From Geothrix oryzisoli (GTDB lineage Bacteria; Acidobacteriota; Holophagae; Holophagales; Holophagaceae), in the NCBI RefSeq assembly GCF_022808865.1, contig NZ_JAKZLB010000001.1, positions 981,212 to 1,045,211 on the forward strand: a stretch of 64,000 nucleotides of DNA, read 5' to 3'. Of the stretch, positions 34,146 to 42,250 are shown one piece after another. Each line of letters starts with the position of its first letter. The first letter of the stretch is position 1. The notes below the pieces were generated by a model, which was given only the letters and a program-made list of their open reading frames with translations, was not told the DNA's origin and ran no database searches. The position numbers and the translations under genes were made by a program.

Positions 34146-34946
34146 CTACAGGTAGGTCCTCGCCCCGACAAAGGCCCGGGTGTAGTAGCGATCCGCCAGT
34201 CGGTCCTCGCGGATGCCCTGCCCCGGGCGCGGCGCGTGGATGAAGGTGCCCTGCCCCAGGTACAGCCCCACATGGCTCACCCGGTCGCCGCCGTTCGTGG
34301 CGAAGAAGAGGAGGTCCCCCGCCCGGGCCTGGTCCAGGTCCACCGGGTGGCCGACCTCGAACTGGGCCTGGGAGGACCGGGGCAGCTTCAGTCCGTTCAG
34401 CCGGTACACGGCCCCCGTCAGGCCGCTGCAATCGAACCCCCGCTCGGTGGTCCCGCCGAAGAGATAGGGCACCCCCAGGTAGCCCCGGGCCGTTCCGACC
34501 AGGCTGGCCCGCAGGCCCCGCTCATCCTCGGGATGCACCGGGAACCGGCCACCCGCGCCCGGGGCGGATCCGTCCGGCGCCACCACCCAGTAGGCCTCGA
34601 TGATCCCCGCAGCCTTCAGCACCTCGCCCCGGGCCCGGGCTTTCTCCTTCGTGGCGAAGTCCCCGAAGCGCACCCGGAAGAGGCCGTCGCCCGAGGCGTA
34701 GTAGGCGGCCTCCAGGCCCTGGGCCTGCAGCGATTGTGAGAACCGCGCCGCGTTCTCCACCTTCGCGAAGGCCCCCGCCTGCAGGGTGAAGCCCAGGCGG
34801 GGGACAGCCCGCGCCACCGGGACCGGGGCGGCCGGGCGCTCCGGTCCCGGCCGCTGGGGCACGGGGCGCGGGGGCCGCGCGCAGGCGGTCAGCAGCAGCA
34901 GCCCCGCCGCCAGGGATGGGCCGAGCCTATGCACCGGGCGTCGCAT
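34146..34946 (-). CDS. SPOR-NlpC/P60 lipoprotein peptidase
   Basis: A cell-wall endopeptidase of 266 residues. An N-terminal lipobox LTAC puts the lipid-bearing Cys at 22. A SPOR-like peptidoglycan-binding domain spans about 51-125 (FTLQAGAFAKVENAARFSQSL). The NlpC/P60 domain spans about 145-266 with catalytic C173 (FDCSGLTG), H225 (SHVGLYLG) and H237 (FIHAPR). It probably cuts D-Glu-mDAP bonds in stem peptides and may localise to division-site glycan through SPOR. Confidence 0.9.
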   Translation of the reverse strand: MRRPVHRLGPSLAAGLLLLTACARPPRPVPQRPGPERPAAPVPVARAVPRLGFTLQAGAFAKVENAARFSQSLQAQGLEAAYYASGDGLFRVRFGDFATKEKARARGEVLKAAGIIEAYWVVAPDGSAPGAGGRFPVHPEDERGLRASLVGTARGYLGVPYLFGGTTERGFDCSGLTGAVYRLNGLKLPRSSQAQFEVGHPVDLDQARAGDLLFFATNGGDRVSHVGLYLGQGTFIHAPRPGQGIREDRLADRYYTRAFVGARTYL

Positions 34947-34988
34947 GAACCTCCGCCTGTGGATCTGGAAGGATCCTAGCAGGAGGCC

Positions 34989-35288
34989 TCAGGCCAGGAA
35001 GCGCAGTCCGACGCGGTAGCCGTTTCGGGTCGGCTGGGTCCAGGCCACCTCGGAGATGAGCAGCTCCTCCTCGGGCTCCGCCTCGGCGGGGACATGGAGC
35101 TTCAACACCTCCCCCTGGCGCAGCGGACAGTCCGTCAGGAGGCTCGCGCCGCCCGGGCCGATGTCGCGCCCGATCCCCAGGCTGAGTTCCTCGCCGGAGG
35201 AGTCGGTCGCGCTGGCCGTGCGCTCGAATTGGACCACCCGATCCAGGGCCGTCCGGGGGCTGGCTCGCTTTTCCCAAGGAGTGTTCAT
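34989..35288 (-). CDS. PilZ domain protein
   Basis: A single PilZ domain of 99 residues. It has the N-terminal RxxxR (R8-R12, KRASPR) and a DxGxGG version of the second motif (RDIGPGGAS, 41-49) needed to bind cyclic di-GMP, and ends GYRVGLRFLA. It would act as a stand-alone c-di-GMP effector, perhaps on motility or polysaccharide output. No partner gene is adjacent. Confidence 0.85.
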   Translation of the reverse strand: MNTPWEKRASPRTALDRVVQFERTASATDSSGEELSLGIGRDIGPGGASLLTDCPLRQGEVLKLHVPAEAEPEEELLISEVAWTQPTRNGYRVGLRFLA

Positions 35289-35509
35289 GAGTCCGGAGGT
35301 TAGGGGGCCTCCATGCCGAGGTCAATCAAAATCACGATGATTTTTTCTTAGACTACTCGTTTCAGTGCCTGAACAGAATGAGCCACTCGATCATCTCGAC
35401 CGCCTTCCCTTGCCCGGATCCCCGGATCGGACAGATCCGGTGCCTTCCCTGGCGCAGAGACCCGAAAAGCCGAAACTGAGTCTCGTATTCGCGTCTAGGG
35501 AGGTGCCCG

Positions 35510-35776
35510 GTGCGGAGACTCTCGTATGTCGTCCTGGCCGGCCTGCTGGCGGCCCCCCTGGTGGCCCGGATTGCCCTTCCCACGGAGCCCCCCGTCAAGG
35601 CCGAGCCCAGGTCGGAGGTCATCGTCGGCTGCAAGGAGACGAAGCTGTACCACAAGGCCGACTGCAAGTGGGTGAAGGAGATCGACAAGGCCGGCACCCG
35701 CGTGGACTTCAAGTCCGTGGCCGAGGCCAGGAAGGCCGGCCTGAAGCCCTGCGAGGACTGCAAGCCCGGCGGCTGA
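35510..35776 (+). CDS. Secreted small protein with Ada-like zinc-binding motif
   Basis: An 88-residue protein starting at GTG after GGGAGG. Residues 1-20 form a signal peptide or membrane anchor (LSYVVLAGLLAAPLVA). The rest carries C41, H48, C52 and a C81-x2-C84 pair in KLYHKADCKWVKEI and LKPCEDCKP, like the zinc domain of Ada-type proteins found alone in many small exported proteins. Its job is unknown; metal binding is inferred from the Cys/His pattern. Confidence 0.7.
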   Translation: MRRLSYVVLAGLLAAPLVARIALPTEPPVKAEPRSEVIVGCKETKLYHKADCKWVKEIDKAGTRVDFKSVAEARKAGLKPCEDCKPGG

Positions 35777-35782
35777 ACCCGG

Positions 35783-36763
35783 CTACTTCAGGAACGCCAG
35801 CAGCGCCTGGTGGAAGCGCTCCGGCGACTCCAGGTGCGGGATGTGCCCCACGCCGTCGATGGGCACCAGCTGGGCGCCGGGAATGGCGGTCTGGGCCCGG
35901 CGGCCCAGCTCGGGATAGCGGCCCAGGGTGGCCAGGACCTCGGGCTTCAGCGCCCCGCGGCCCAGGGTCGTGCGGTCCGCCTGCCCGATGACCAGCAGCG
36001 TGGGCACAGTAATCCGGGGAAGGTCCTGCACCACGGGCTGGGTGTAGATCATGTCGTAGGTCAGGGCCGAGGCCTTGGCGCCCCGGGGCCACTCGCCGCT
36101 CAGCGTGGCCCGCCAGGCCAGCTCGGCCCAGACCCCGAACTCGGGCTTCCAGGTGGCGAAGTAGGTGCGGTAGAAGCGGTCCAGGCCCTCGCGGGTGGGG
36201 CTGAGCATCGACCGGTAGGTGGTGTCCACGCTGGCGAAGGGCACCTTCGCGCGGTAGTCCTCCAGGCCGATGGGGTTCTCCAGCACCAGCCGCGCCGTGG
36301 CCGCGGGGTAGAGCAGCACGAACCGCACCGCCAGCATGCCACCCATGGAGTGGCCCACCACCGACACCTTCGCCACGCCCAGGCGGTCGAGCAGGGCCAT
36401 CGTCGTCTGGGCCAGCAGCTCGAAGCTGTAGTGGATGTCGGGCTTAGGCGACTTGCCGAAGCCGAGCTGGTCCGGCACCACCACCCGGTAGCCCGCCGCC
36501 GTCAGGGCCTGGATGGTGCCCGTCCAGTAGGCCCCGAAGAAGTTCTTCCCGTGGAGCAGCAGCACCGTCTGGCCGTTGGGAACTGCGGTGGGCGCGACAT
36601 CCATGTAGGCCATCCGCAGGTCCTGCCCCTCCACGGTCACCGGGAAGAAGTGCACCGGATGCGGATAGGGATGGTTCTCCAGCGCCAGCCCCAGGGGCTC
36701 CAGGACCGGCGCCTGGGCGAAGACGGGAGCCGCGAGCAGGAAGGCGAGGGCCGCGCATTTCAT
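35783..36763 (-). CDS. Secreted alpha/beta hydrolase
   Basis: A 326-residue alpha/beta hydrolase with a signal peptide (MKCAALAFLLAAPVFAQA). The oxyanion region LLLHGKNFFGAYW is present, the nucleophile elbow is GHSMGG (about 138-143), and the Asp and His are in VIGQADRTTLG and DGVGHIPHLESPE. The substrate is unknown; such proteins act on esters, lactones or haloalkanes. It is convergent with the Ada-like gene, 6 bases apart. Confidence 0.85.
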   Translation of the reverse strand: MKCAALAFLLAAPVFAQAPVLEPLGLALENHPYPHPVHFFPVTVEGQDLRMAYMDVAPTAVPNGQTVLLLHGKNFFGAYWTGTIQALTAAGYRVVVPDQLGFGKSPKPDIHYSFELLAQTTMALLDRLGVAKVSVVGHSMGGMLAVRFVLLYPAATARLVLENPIGLEDYRAKVPFASVDTTYRSMLSPTREGLDRFYRTYFATWKPEFGVWAELAWRATLSGEWPRGAKASALTYDMIYTQPVVQDLPRITVPTLLVIGQADRTTLGRGALKPEVLATLGRYPELGRRAQTAIPGAQLVPIDGVGHIPHLESPERFHQALLAFLK

Positions 36764-36823
36764 GGTGCGGAGGATACCAAGGCGCCCGCCGCCGAGGGTG
36801 CAGAGAAAGGCAGAAGCCTTTAG

Positions 36824-36908
36824 CCGGTGATGAACGGTGATGGTCGGTGATCAAGCAAGGCAAGTGCCCACATGGACCCCATTCCCGTGAATCACCGTTC
36901 ATCCCCGG
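36824..36908. repeat. Palindromic intergenic repeat, copy 1
   Basis: An 85-bp element with an inverted pair: CCGGTGATGAACGGTGAT at the left and ATCACCGTTCATCCCCGG at the right. The same ends recur at 39916-40038 and, as a half-copy, at 37625. It lies between two minus-strand genes and encodes nothing. Confidence 0.7.
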
Positions 36909-36947
36909 CTGAAAATAACCTCCCCGGTTGCCGCACCAAGGTCTCGT

Positions 36948-37487
36948 TCAATAGACCGTTCGCTTCATGATGCTGGTTCCTTCGATCCGCTTGAACTCGA
37001 AGCGGTAGAAGTGATGGGGGAACGTGTCCAGGTTGGTCACCTGGTGCGGCAGGCCGGTGTCGGGGCCCATGGCCATCGCAGCGGGCCAGCCCGCCGCCAG
37101 CGCGGCAGGCAGATCCGCTTCGCGCCTGGCCATGGCCGCCCTCACCTGCGGCGGCAAGTGGAGCCTTTCGCTCTGCTGGCTGAAGCCTCCCAGGTTCCGG
37201 GTGTAGTCCCAGGCCGTGCCATCCGCCAGGCGGTTCCGGAGCTTCGGCTGGGTCGCGTCGTAGATGAACACCGAGGGATAGTGGTGGGAGTGCAGATTCT
37301 CGGTCTCCCCCGGCTGGACGGTGACTTCGATGATCCGCACGTGATCATCTTCGTAGAGCACCTTGTGGTTTCTGGGCGCCGCCACCAGCGCCTCCATCGA
37401 GGCTTCGGAAGGTTTGCCCTGAGCGGACAATCCGACCCCCGCCACCAGAGCGGCGGCGATGAGGAGCTGCGTCACGCGAATCGTCAT
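36948..37487 (-). CDS. Secreted cupin-like protein
   Basis: A 179-residue protein with a signal peptide (TQLLIAAALVAGVGLSAQG). The middle reads VRIIEVTVQPGETENLHSHHYPSVFIYDA, a cupin-type metal-binding segment with clustered histidines, and HHFYRFEFKRIEG lies near the end. It probably folds as a one-domain periplasmic cupin with unknown ligand. Confidence 0.65.
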   Translation of the reverse strand: MTIRVTQLLIAAALVAGVGLSAQGKPSEASMEALVAAPRNHKVLYEDDHVRIIEVTVQPGETENLHSHHYPSVFIYDATQPKLRNRLADGTAWDYTRNLGGFSQQSERLHLPPQVRAAMARREADLPAALAAGWPAAMAMGPDTGLPHQVTNLDTFPHHFYRFEFKRIEGTSIMKRTVY

Positions 37488-37624
37488 GGGCTTCCTCCCC
37501 TCGGAAGGTGGGGCTGGAGGGTAGCACCGGCGCGACCATAATCATTTTTAATTTGATCAATGGCTGTTTATTCCTGGCATTCCACGGCATTTTCTAGCCC
37601 CCAGACGGGGATCCGACCGGCGCC

Positions 37625-37642
37625 ATCACCGTGCATCACCGG
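37625..37642. repeat. Palindromic repeat, half copy
   Basis: ATCACCGTGCATCACCGG matches the right arm of the elements at 36824 and 39916 with one difference. The left arm is missing in this 209-bp gap. Confidence 0.5.
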
Positions 37643-37696
37643 CAAAAGGATCCTTTCCAGGAATCCTTCGCCGGCGACGCAAACACCCATCCGAAG

Positions 37697-38725
37697 CTAC
37701 TTGAGCTTGTCGAGCTCGGCCTGGATGCGGGTGCGCTGGTCCTCCTGCTTCACCTTGTCGAGGGCCTTGCGGTAGTTCGCAGCGGCCTGGGCCTTGTCGC
37801 CCTTGAGGGCGTAGGCCTCGGCGAGGCTGTCGTAGGCGTTCCAGGAGTCGGGGTGGTCCTTCACGTTCCGCTGGAAGAGGGTGAGGGCCTCGTCCACCTT
37901 CTTCTGGCCCAGCAGCGTGTAGCCCAGCTGGTTGACCTCCACCTCCGTGGCCTTCGCCAGGGCCTTTGCCCGCAGGGCCTCGGCGCCCTTGGCGTCGCCC
38001 CTCTTGTCCAGCAGCGCGGCCTTGGTGCGCAGGGCCGTGAAGGATTCCCGCATGGTGAGCGAGCGGTCCACCCAGGTCATGGCCTCATCCAGATTCACAT
38101 CGTTGCGGACGCACCAACCCGCGGCGCCGCTCCAGGCCTCCGGGTAGAACTGGTGGAGGCCGCGCAGCTGCTCCCGCAGGCCCTGCACCACCACCGCCTT
38201 GGTGTCCACTTCCACCGGAATGGGCACCCGCAGCTTCTCCCAGCGCAGCGACAGGGTGACCCCCTGATCGCTGGGATCGTCGAAGGTGTAGGCGAGGCGC
38301 TCGGTGGGCTCCGCGGCCACGGGCGTCACCGGCACCCGGGCCACATCCTCCTTGGCGTCGTAGCTGTAGCTGCCCCAGCCGTGGGACTGGCTGCTGAAGA
38401 TCACGGTCCAGGCCGTGGCCGTGGGCAGCATGTGGAGGCCGTAGCGCCCGGCCGGCAGCGGCGTCCCGCCCACGCGGACGGGGCTGGAGAAGGTCACCAC
38501 GGTGTTCTCGTTGGCCCCGGCCCGCCAGACCTGGCCGTAGGGCACCAGCCCGCCCCAGATCTTGCGGCCGTTCACCGCCGGCCGGTGGTAGCTCACCTCG
38601 ATGTCCGTCAGCCCCACCGTCTGGCTGACCGTGGCCCGGGGGCTGGCCTCGGGCAGCCGGAGGGGCGGTGCCTGGGCGACAAGCACGGGCGCAACCGCGA
38701 GCAAGGCAACAGCGAATCGATGCAT
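37697..38725 (-). CDS. DUF2911 and TPR secreted protein
   Basis: A 342-residue exported protein. After a signal peptide (FAVALLAVAPVLVAQA) a DUF2911 domain spans about 22-185 (VSYHRPAVNGRKIWGGLVPYG, VWRAGANENTVVTFS, GWGSYSYDAKEDVARV). A TPR-like region follows (LGYTLLGQKKVDEALTLFQRN, WNAYDSLAEAYALKGDKAQAAANYRKAL). GGAGG precedes the ATG at 38725. This combination is common in Acidobacteria and Bacteroidetes; its role is unknown. Confidence 0.82.
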   Translation of the reverse strand: MHRFAVALLAVAPVLVAQAPPLRLPEASPRATVSQTVGLTDIEVSYHRPAVNGRKIWGGLVPYGQVWRAGANENTVVTFSSPVRVGGTPLPAGRYGLHMLPTATAWTVIFSSQSHGWGSYSYDAKEDVARVPVTPVAAEPTERLAYTFDDPSDQGVTLSLRWEKLRVPIPVEVDTKAVVVQGLREQLRGLHQFYPEAWSGAAGWCVRNDVNLDEAMTWVDRSLTMRESFTALRTKAALLDKRGDAKGAEALRAKALAKATEVEVNQLGYTLLGQKKVDEALTLFQRNVKDHPDSWNAYDSLAEAYALKGDKAQAAANYRKALDKVKQEDQRTRIQAELDKLK

Positions 38726-38974
38726 GGGACACCTCCGCGAGCATCCTGGCCCGAAGCCCCCGGAACCGGAAGCGCCCTGGGGCGAGCGGTGGGATTCCAG
38801 GGGCGGACCGGGAGACCAAGGATGGTTTGAGCCACGGACAGATGCGGATCGAAAAGCAAAAACCATCAGGGCGTTTCACATTCGAAACAGTCCCCCATCC
38901 AACGATGTGCCACGAACGCCGGACCTTAGCTGGTGCTGCAGCACCAGCTCGAAGGCCGGCGTGGCGTAGCGTAC

Positions 38975-39583
38975 TCAGGGGCCCGGGTTCGGATTGTTGG
39001 GCAGCGACGGGATCGCGCTCAGGTACTCATAGATGGCCATCAGTTCGCGGTCGGTCTTCTTGCCGAAGACCGGCCAGGGCATCACCTGAAGAATCTGGGG
39101 ACGACCCGATGCCGGAGTCCAATCCGGATCGACGCCGGTGCGCATCAGATTCATGAATTCGGTCAAGCTCAAGCCGGCTGGGCGCCCCGTGCTATCCGGC
39201 GTCAAGTTGCGCGAGGTGAACGGCCCGAACTGCCGACCTCCCGTCAAGTACTGGGCGCTGTTCACCTGCTCCGGCTGCCCGGCAAAGGGGTCGTTGCCGG
39301 GCAGGTACGACGGATGCGTATGGCAATCGTTGCACCCAGTCGTGTTCACGATGTAGCTGCCCAAGCCGACCAGCGCGCGGTTGCGGCCCTCCAGGTTGAG
39401 CGTCACGCCTTGCGGCACGATGGCGAAGCCACGCGCAATCTGGCTCTCGTTTTGTTCGCCGCCGGCCTGGCCCGATGCCGGCACGCAAATCCCGACGCCG
39501 ACCACCAAGGCGATGGCCAGCGCGAACCGCCCGAGCGTGCGGCTGGTGCGCGAAGCGAATGTGAGGCTTGGAGTCTGGTTCAT
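38975..39583 (-). CDS. Secreted c-type cytochrome
   Basis: A 202-residue protein with an N-terminal export helix (FALAIALVVGVGICVPASG) and one heme c site CNDCH (84-88). A likely axial Met is in LQVMPWPVF, and the end YEYLSAIPSLPN is typical of mono-heme cytochrome c fragments of the cytochrome c oxidase/dehydrogenase type. Its base composition and codon choice look less GC-biased than its left-hand neighbours and it borders a repeat-rich, cassette-bearing stretch, so lateral gain is possible. Confidence 0.82.
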   Translation of the reverse strand: MNQTPSLTFASRTSRTLGRFALAIALVVGVGICVPASGQAGGEQNESQIARGFAIVPQGVTLNLEGRNRALVGLGSYIVNTTGCNDCHTHPSYLPGNDPFAGQPEQVNSAQYLTGGRQFGPFTSRNLTPDSTGRPAGLSLTEFMNLMRTGVDPDWTPASGRPQILQVMPWPVFGKKTDRELMAIYEYLSAIPSLPNNPNPGP

Positions 39584-39915
39584 GCCTTTCTCCTCGGAAT
39601 GGATTCGTCAACTGAAAATAAGTCTCACACGCTATATGCATGCGGATTTTTTCAATATAGGCGCCAGTGGTTTCAATGCAACATGCCAACTGGCTGACGA
39701 ACCCTAGGTCGTCAATGCCCTGGGCCGTGACCCTCGCGGCAAGGCTTTTGGGTGCTCGCCGCCCGGGTCGGCCTTCTCGATCCCAGGGCACCCTGAGGAA
39801 GCCACCGTGCCCGCTCCGCGAGAGCCGGCCCTGAGCCGAGCGGCCGGCGGGTGGCGGAGAAGATGGACCATTTGAGCCACGAATCAACACGGATTGAAAA
39901 AACAACAGCATTCAA

Positions 39916-40038
39916 CCGGTGATGAACAGTGATAGACGGGGATAAAGCAGGGCAGGCCCCCGCGTGGGCCCGCCTTCGGCGGCTTCCGGCGGAGCCCAAG
40001 CTGCGTGCTGCCAGGGCCCAATCACCGTTCATCACCGG
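39916..40038. repeat. Palindromic intergenic repeat, copy 2
   Basis: A 123-bp element with CCGGTGATGAACAGTGAT at the left and ATCACCGTTCATCACCGG at the right, an inverted pair matching copy 1. The interior is longer and different from copy 1. Confidence 0.7.
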
Positions 40039-40211
40039 CAAAAAAAGCTTTCCCCAGCCAAGCCCCCGAGCTGAAGGGTTCATCACCCCTCGCGCGCCGT
40101 CCAGAACCCCGGCCCAGCACTCATGACCGTCCAGCGACCATTTCGCACCGTTCGGCCGGTTGTGATGAGGATCAAGTCGGCCAAGTGGGAACATGATCGC
40201 GAAATTACCCT

Positions 40212-40280
40212 GCCCCAACCCTCACTCATCAAGGCGTTCATTGGCTTCTGCCATTCGGTTGGTCTAAGACAAAGTTAGGC
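40212..40280 (+). other. Left boundary of cassette array: attI-like or worn attC site
   Basis: Ends in the core site GTTAGGC (40274-40280), the same as the attC sites downstream. The preceding CTAAGACAAA closely matches the end of the class 1 attI1 site (CTAAAACAAAGTTAGGC). An inverted CCAACC (40216) / GGTTGG (40258) and a GCCCCAAC at 40212 could instead be the remains of a short attC. No integrase gene accompanies it. Confidence 0.55.
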
Positions 40281-40292
40281 TTCGGAGTTCAA

Positions 40293-40862
40293 ATGGACCA
40301 ATACGCAGCAATGATGCAGATCAATCGAGAACTCCAACCAGGCGAATCGCTGCTTTGGGCAGGACAGCCTAGGCAAGGCGTGTATTTGCGGGGCTCTGAT
40401 GCTTTGCAGATCCCATTTAGTCTCGCTTGGTGTGGGTTCGCATTTTTCTGGGAGTACAGCGTCGTAAGTTCAGGGGGGCCGATATTCTTCAAACTGTGGG
40501 GAATCCCATTTGTACTTGTTGGTATCTATTTGGTGATTGGTCGATTTTTCGCCGATAGCCTAGTGCGTTCAAAGGCTCAGTATGCGGTTACGAGTAATAG
40601 AATTTTGATCATTTCTGGTCTGTTCAATCTAAAAACAACCAGCATTGGATTAGCAAACATCCCGGAGCTCTCATTTGTGGAAGGTAATAACGGTGGGGGA
40701 ACTATCTCCTTCAGCCCCATGGCCACCCAGTGGTGGGCTGCGAATTCTGGTGTGCCATTCAACCGCCAGGCACCACAGGCCTTTGAACTCGCCGAAAATG
40801 CCCGTCAGACCTATAACATTATTCTCAAAGCTCAATCAGAGGCTAAGCGACCATCAGCCTAA
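40293..40862 (+). CDS. Cassette gene 1: PH-domain-like membrane protein
   Basis: A 189-residue protein: a short soluble start (LQPGESLLWAGQPRQGVYL), two membrane helices (about 40-57 and 66-86), then a bacterial PH-type segment (AQYAVTSNRILIISGLFNLKTTSIGLANI). Composition is visibly AT-richer than in the flanking chromosome. The stop TAA lies inside the first attC R'' box (GCCTAAC), which is typical of a compact integron cassette. The short leader has GGAG before the ATG. Its cellular role is unknown. Confidence 0.8.
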   Translation: MDQYAAMMQINRELQPGESLLWAGQPRQGVYLRGSDALQIPFSLAWCGFAFFWEYSVVSSGGPIFFKLWGIPFVLVGIYLVIGRFFADSLVRSKAQYAVTSNRILIISGLFNLKTTSIGLANIPELSFVEGNNGGGTISFSPMATQWWAANSGVPFNRQAPQAFELAENARQTYNIILKAQSEAKRPSA

Positions 40863-40980
40863 CCTTCCGCTCAACTCGGACCCCGCCTGCATTGCCTTCC
40901 GCTCTCTCTAATCTCCCTGCTTTCTCGGCTTCGTTCATCGTCTCGGTGCAGGCGGGGCCGGTTAGCTACATTCGTTAGGC
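40857..40980 (+). other. attC-like recombination site 1
   Basis: A 124-bp imperfect palindrome. R'' GCCTAAC (40857-40863) is the exact complement of R' GTTAGGC (40974-40980). The inner stem pairs CCCCGCCTGCA with TGCAGGCGGGG. Between them GCT-AAC-CGG pairs with CCG-GTT-AGC with single extra bases (C, T, A) only on the left arm, the one-sided bulges that attC sites use for strand choice. Confidence 0.88.
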
Positions 40981-40994
40981 CTTAGGAGACTCAC

Positions 40995-41567
40995 ATGGAT
41001 TACTTCGATGTGCTCCATAAAGAATTCGAAAACGAAAGTGACCGGGCGGCGGTTATTCTCGCCGCCTCAATTGCAGATGAGTTGTTACGCAGCACCTTGT
41101 CTGCGCGACTTGTGGCTGTGGCCGGGGCAACAGACGATCTATTTGATGGCGCGAATGCGCCTATTGGTACCTTCAGCGCGCGAATAGAATTAGCATTTAG
41201 AATTGGGCTCATTTCATCAAAATTCGCTCGCGACATGCATTTAATACGAAGAATCCGAAATGAATTTGCACACAATATTCAAGGGTGCTCGTTTGAAGAT
41301 GCGAGGGTCAAATCTCGCGTTGAAGAACTGAGCAATTCTCATACGATGCTTATGGATGCGAAGGGTAATAAAAAGAAGGTTTCCACCAGAAATCAGTTCT
41401 TAGAAGCTGTTTCTTGGATGATTTGGCACCTAAAAGAGCTGGTTACGGAAATTGAGGCAATTCATCAAGAATCGTGTGAGTGGGGCTATCAAGCACCTGA
41501 ACCTAAAAAGAAAGCCGCTTCAGCCACCCCGAAAAAGCAACAAGCCAAATCCGCATCAAAGGCCTAA
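40995..41567 (+). CDS. Cassette gene 2: MltR-like protein
   Basis: A 190-residue protein. Residues 10-105 match the pattern of the mannitol-operon repressor family MltR (SDRAAVILAASIADELL, APIGTFSARIELAFRIGLIS, HLIRRIRNEFAHN). The tail (about 165-190) is Lys/Ala-rich. MltR homologues outside mannitol operons are common and uncharacterised, so repression is not implied here. AGGAG precedes the ATG and the stop TAA falls inside the second attC R'' box. AT-richer than the flanking chromosome. Confidence 0.8.
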   Translation: MDYFDVLHKEFENESDRAAVILAASIADELLRSTLSARLVAVAGATDDLFDGANAPIGTFSARIELAFRIGLISSKFARDMHLIRRIRNEFAHNIQGCSFEDARVKSRVEELSNSHTMLMDAKGNKKKVSTRNQFLEAVSWMIWHLKELVTEIEAIHQESCEWGYQAPEPKKKAASATPKKQQAKSASKA

Positions 41568-41685
41568 CCCTTAGCTCAACTCGGACCCCGCCTGCATTGT
41601 CTTCCGCTCTCTCTCAGCTTCACGCTTCCTCGGCTTCGCTCATCGCCCCGGTGCAGGCGTGACCGGTTAGCCACATTCGTTAGGC
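41562..41685 (+). other. attC-like recombination site 2
   Basis: A 124-bp copy with R'' GCCTAAC (41562-41568) and R' GTTAGGC (41679-41685). The segment AGCTCAACTCGGACCCCGCC is shared with site 3, and its CTCAACTCGGACCCCGCC core with site 1; the loop differs. The left arm again carries the extra bases relative to CCGGTTAGCC on the right. Confidence 0.88.
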
Positions 41686-41712
41686 CTTCCACAAACCTTT
41701 ATGGAGCTAGAT

Positions 41713-42240
41713 ATGTTCAGAGCGCTACTTGCACTCGTCCTCTGCATCTCTTTCTCAAAGGCTGGTGACACCGAGCACTTCCCAATCGGCAAGCGCCCTG
41801 ATGTTAGCAAACTGGGGTTTGTTGATCAGAACGGCAAGAAGGTATTGGTTGAAGACTTCAAAGGGAAAATCATTCTTGTTGATTTCTGGACAGTTTGGTG
41901 TGGTCCATGCCGGCGGTCACTCCCAGAAATCCACGCACTTCAAAAGCAGGGCATTGAGAAAGGAACTCTGGTTGTCATTCCTTGCAACCTCGACGATGAG
42001 TACTGGCCTAGAGGTGTAATTCAATTCCTCAACAAGAACAAAGAATCACTTCCAGGGTTCATTTATTATCGAGCCCAAATTGGCAAAAATGGCATCGGCA
42101 CGAACCTTGGAGGAGATATCAATTCCTATCCCACCACCCTGCTTATTGATCGCACAGGCAAGCTCGCTACCAAATGGTCTGGGTATGGTGAGGGGTTGAT
42201 TCTCTATGAACTCAATCTACTTCTAAATGAAAAACCATGA
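41713..42240 (+). CDS. Cassette gene 3: TlpA-like exported thioredoxin
   Basis: A 175-residue protein with a signal peptide (LLALVLCISFSKAG) and a TlpA/ResA-type thioredoxin fold with active site WCGPC (62-66), preceded by GKIILVDFW. It would work as a periplasmic thiol-disulfide enzyme. ATG 41713 is favoured because GGAG lies 6 bases upstream, although an ATG at 41701 is in frame. It is flanked on both sides by attC-like sites. Confidence 0.85.
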   Translation: MFRALLALVLCISFSKAGDTEHFPIGKRPDVSKLGFVDQNGKKVLVEDFKGKIILVDFWTVWCGPCRRSLPEIHALQKQGIEKGTLVVIPCNLDDEYWPRGVIQFLNKNKESLPGFIYYRAQIGKNGIGTNLGGDINSYPTTLLIDRTGKLATKWSGYGEGLILYELNLLLNEKP

Positions 42241-42250
42241 TCGTCCTCCG

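Larger units (their letters stand above)
39584..40292. other. Non-coding 0.7-kb stretch before the cassette array
   Basis: No convincing gene. It holds an AT-rich leader upstream of the cytochrome gene (39600-39660), a short GC-rich block, a dispersed motif TTGAGCCACGAATCAACACG near 39873, the palindromic repeat at 39916-40038 and the array's left boundary (40212-40280). No integrase remnant is readable on either strand. Confidence 0.6.

Noticed and set aside
35328..35344. AAAATCA-CGA-TGATTTT hairpin with T-run considered as a terminator
   Set aside because: The stem is only 7 bp and AT-rich and no plus-strand gene ends before it; it could equally be part of the PilZ gene promoter.
39712..40218. 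A 168-codon minus-strand open frame upstream of the cassette array, considered as an integrase remnant
   Set aside because: It shows none of the tyrosine-recombinase R-H-R-Y boxes and is built partly from the palindromic repeat.
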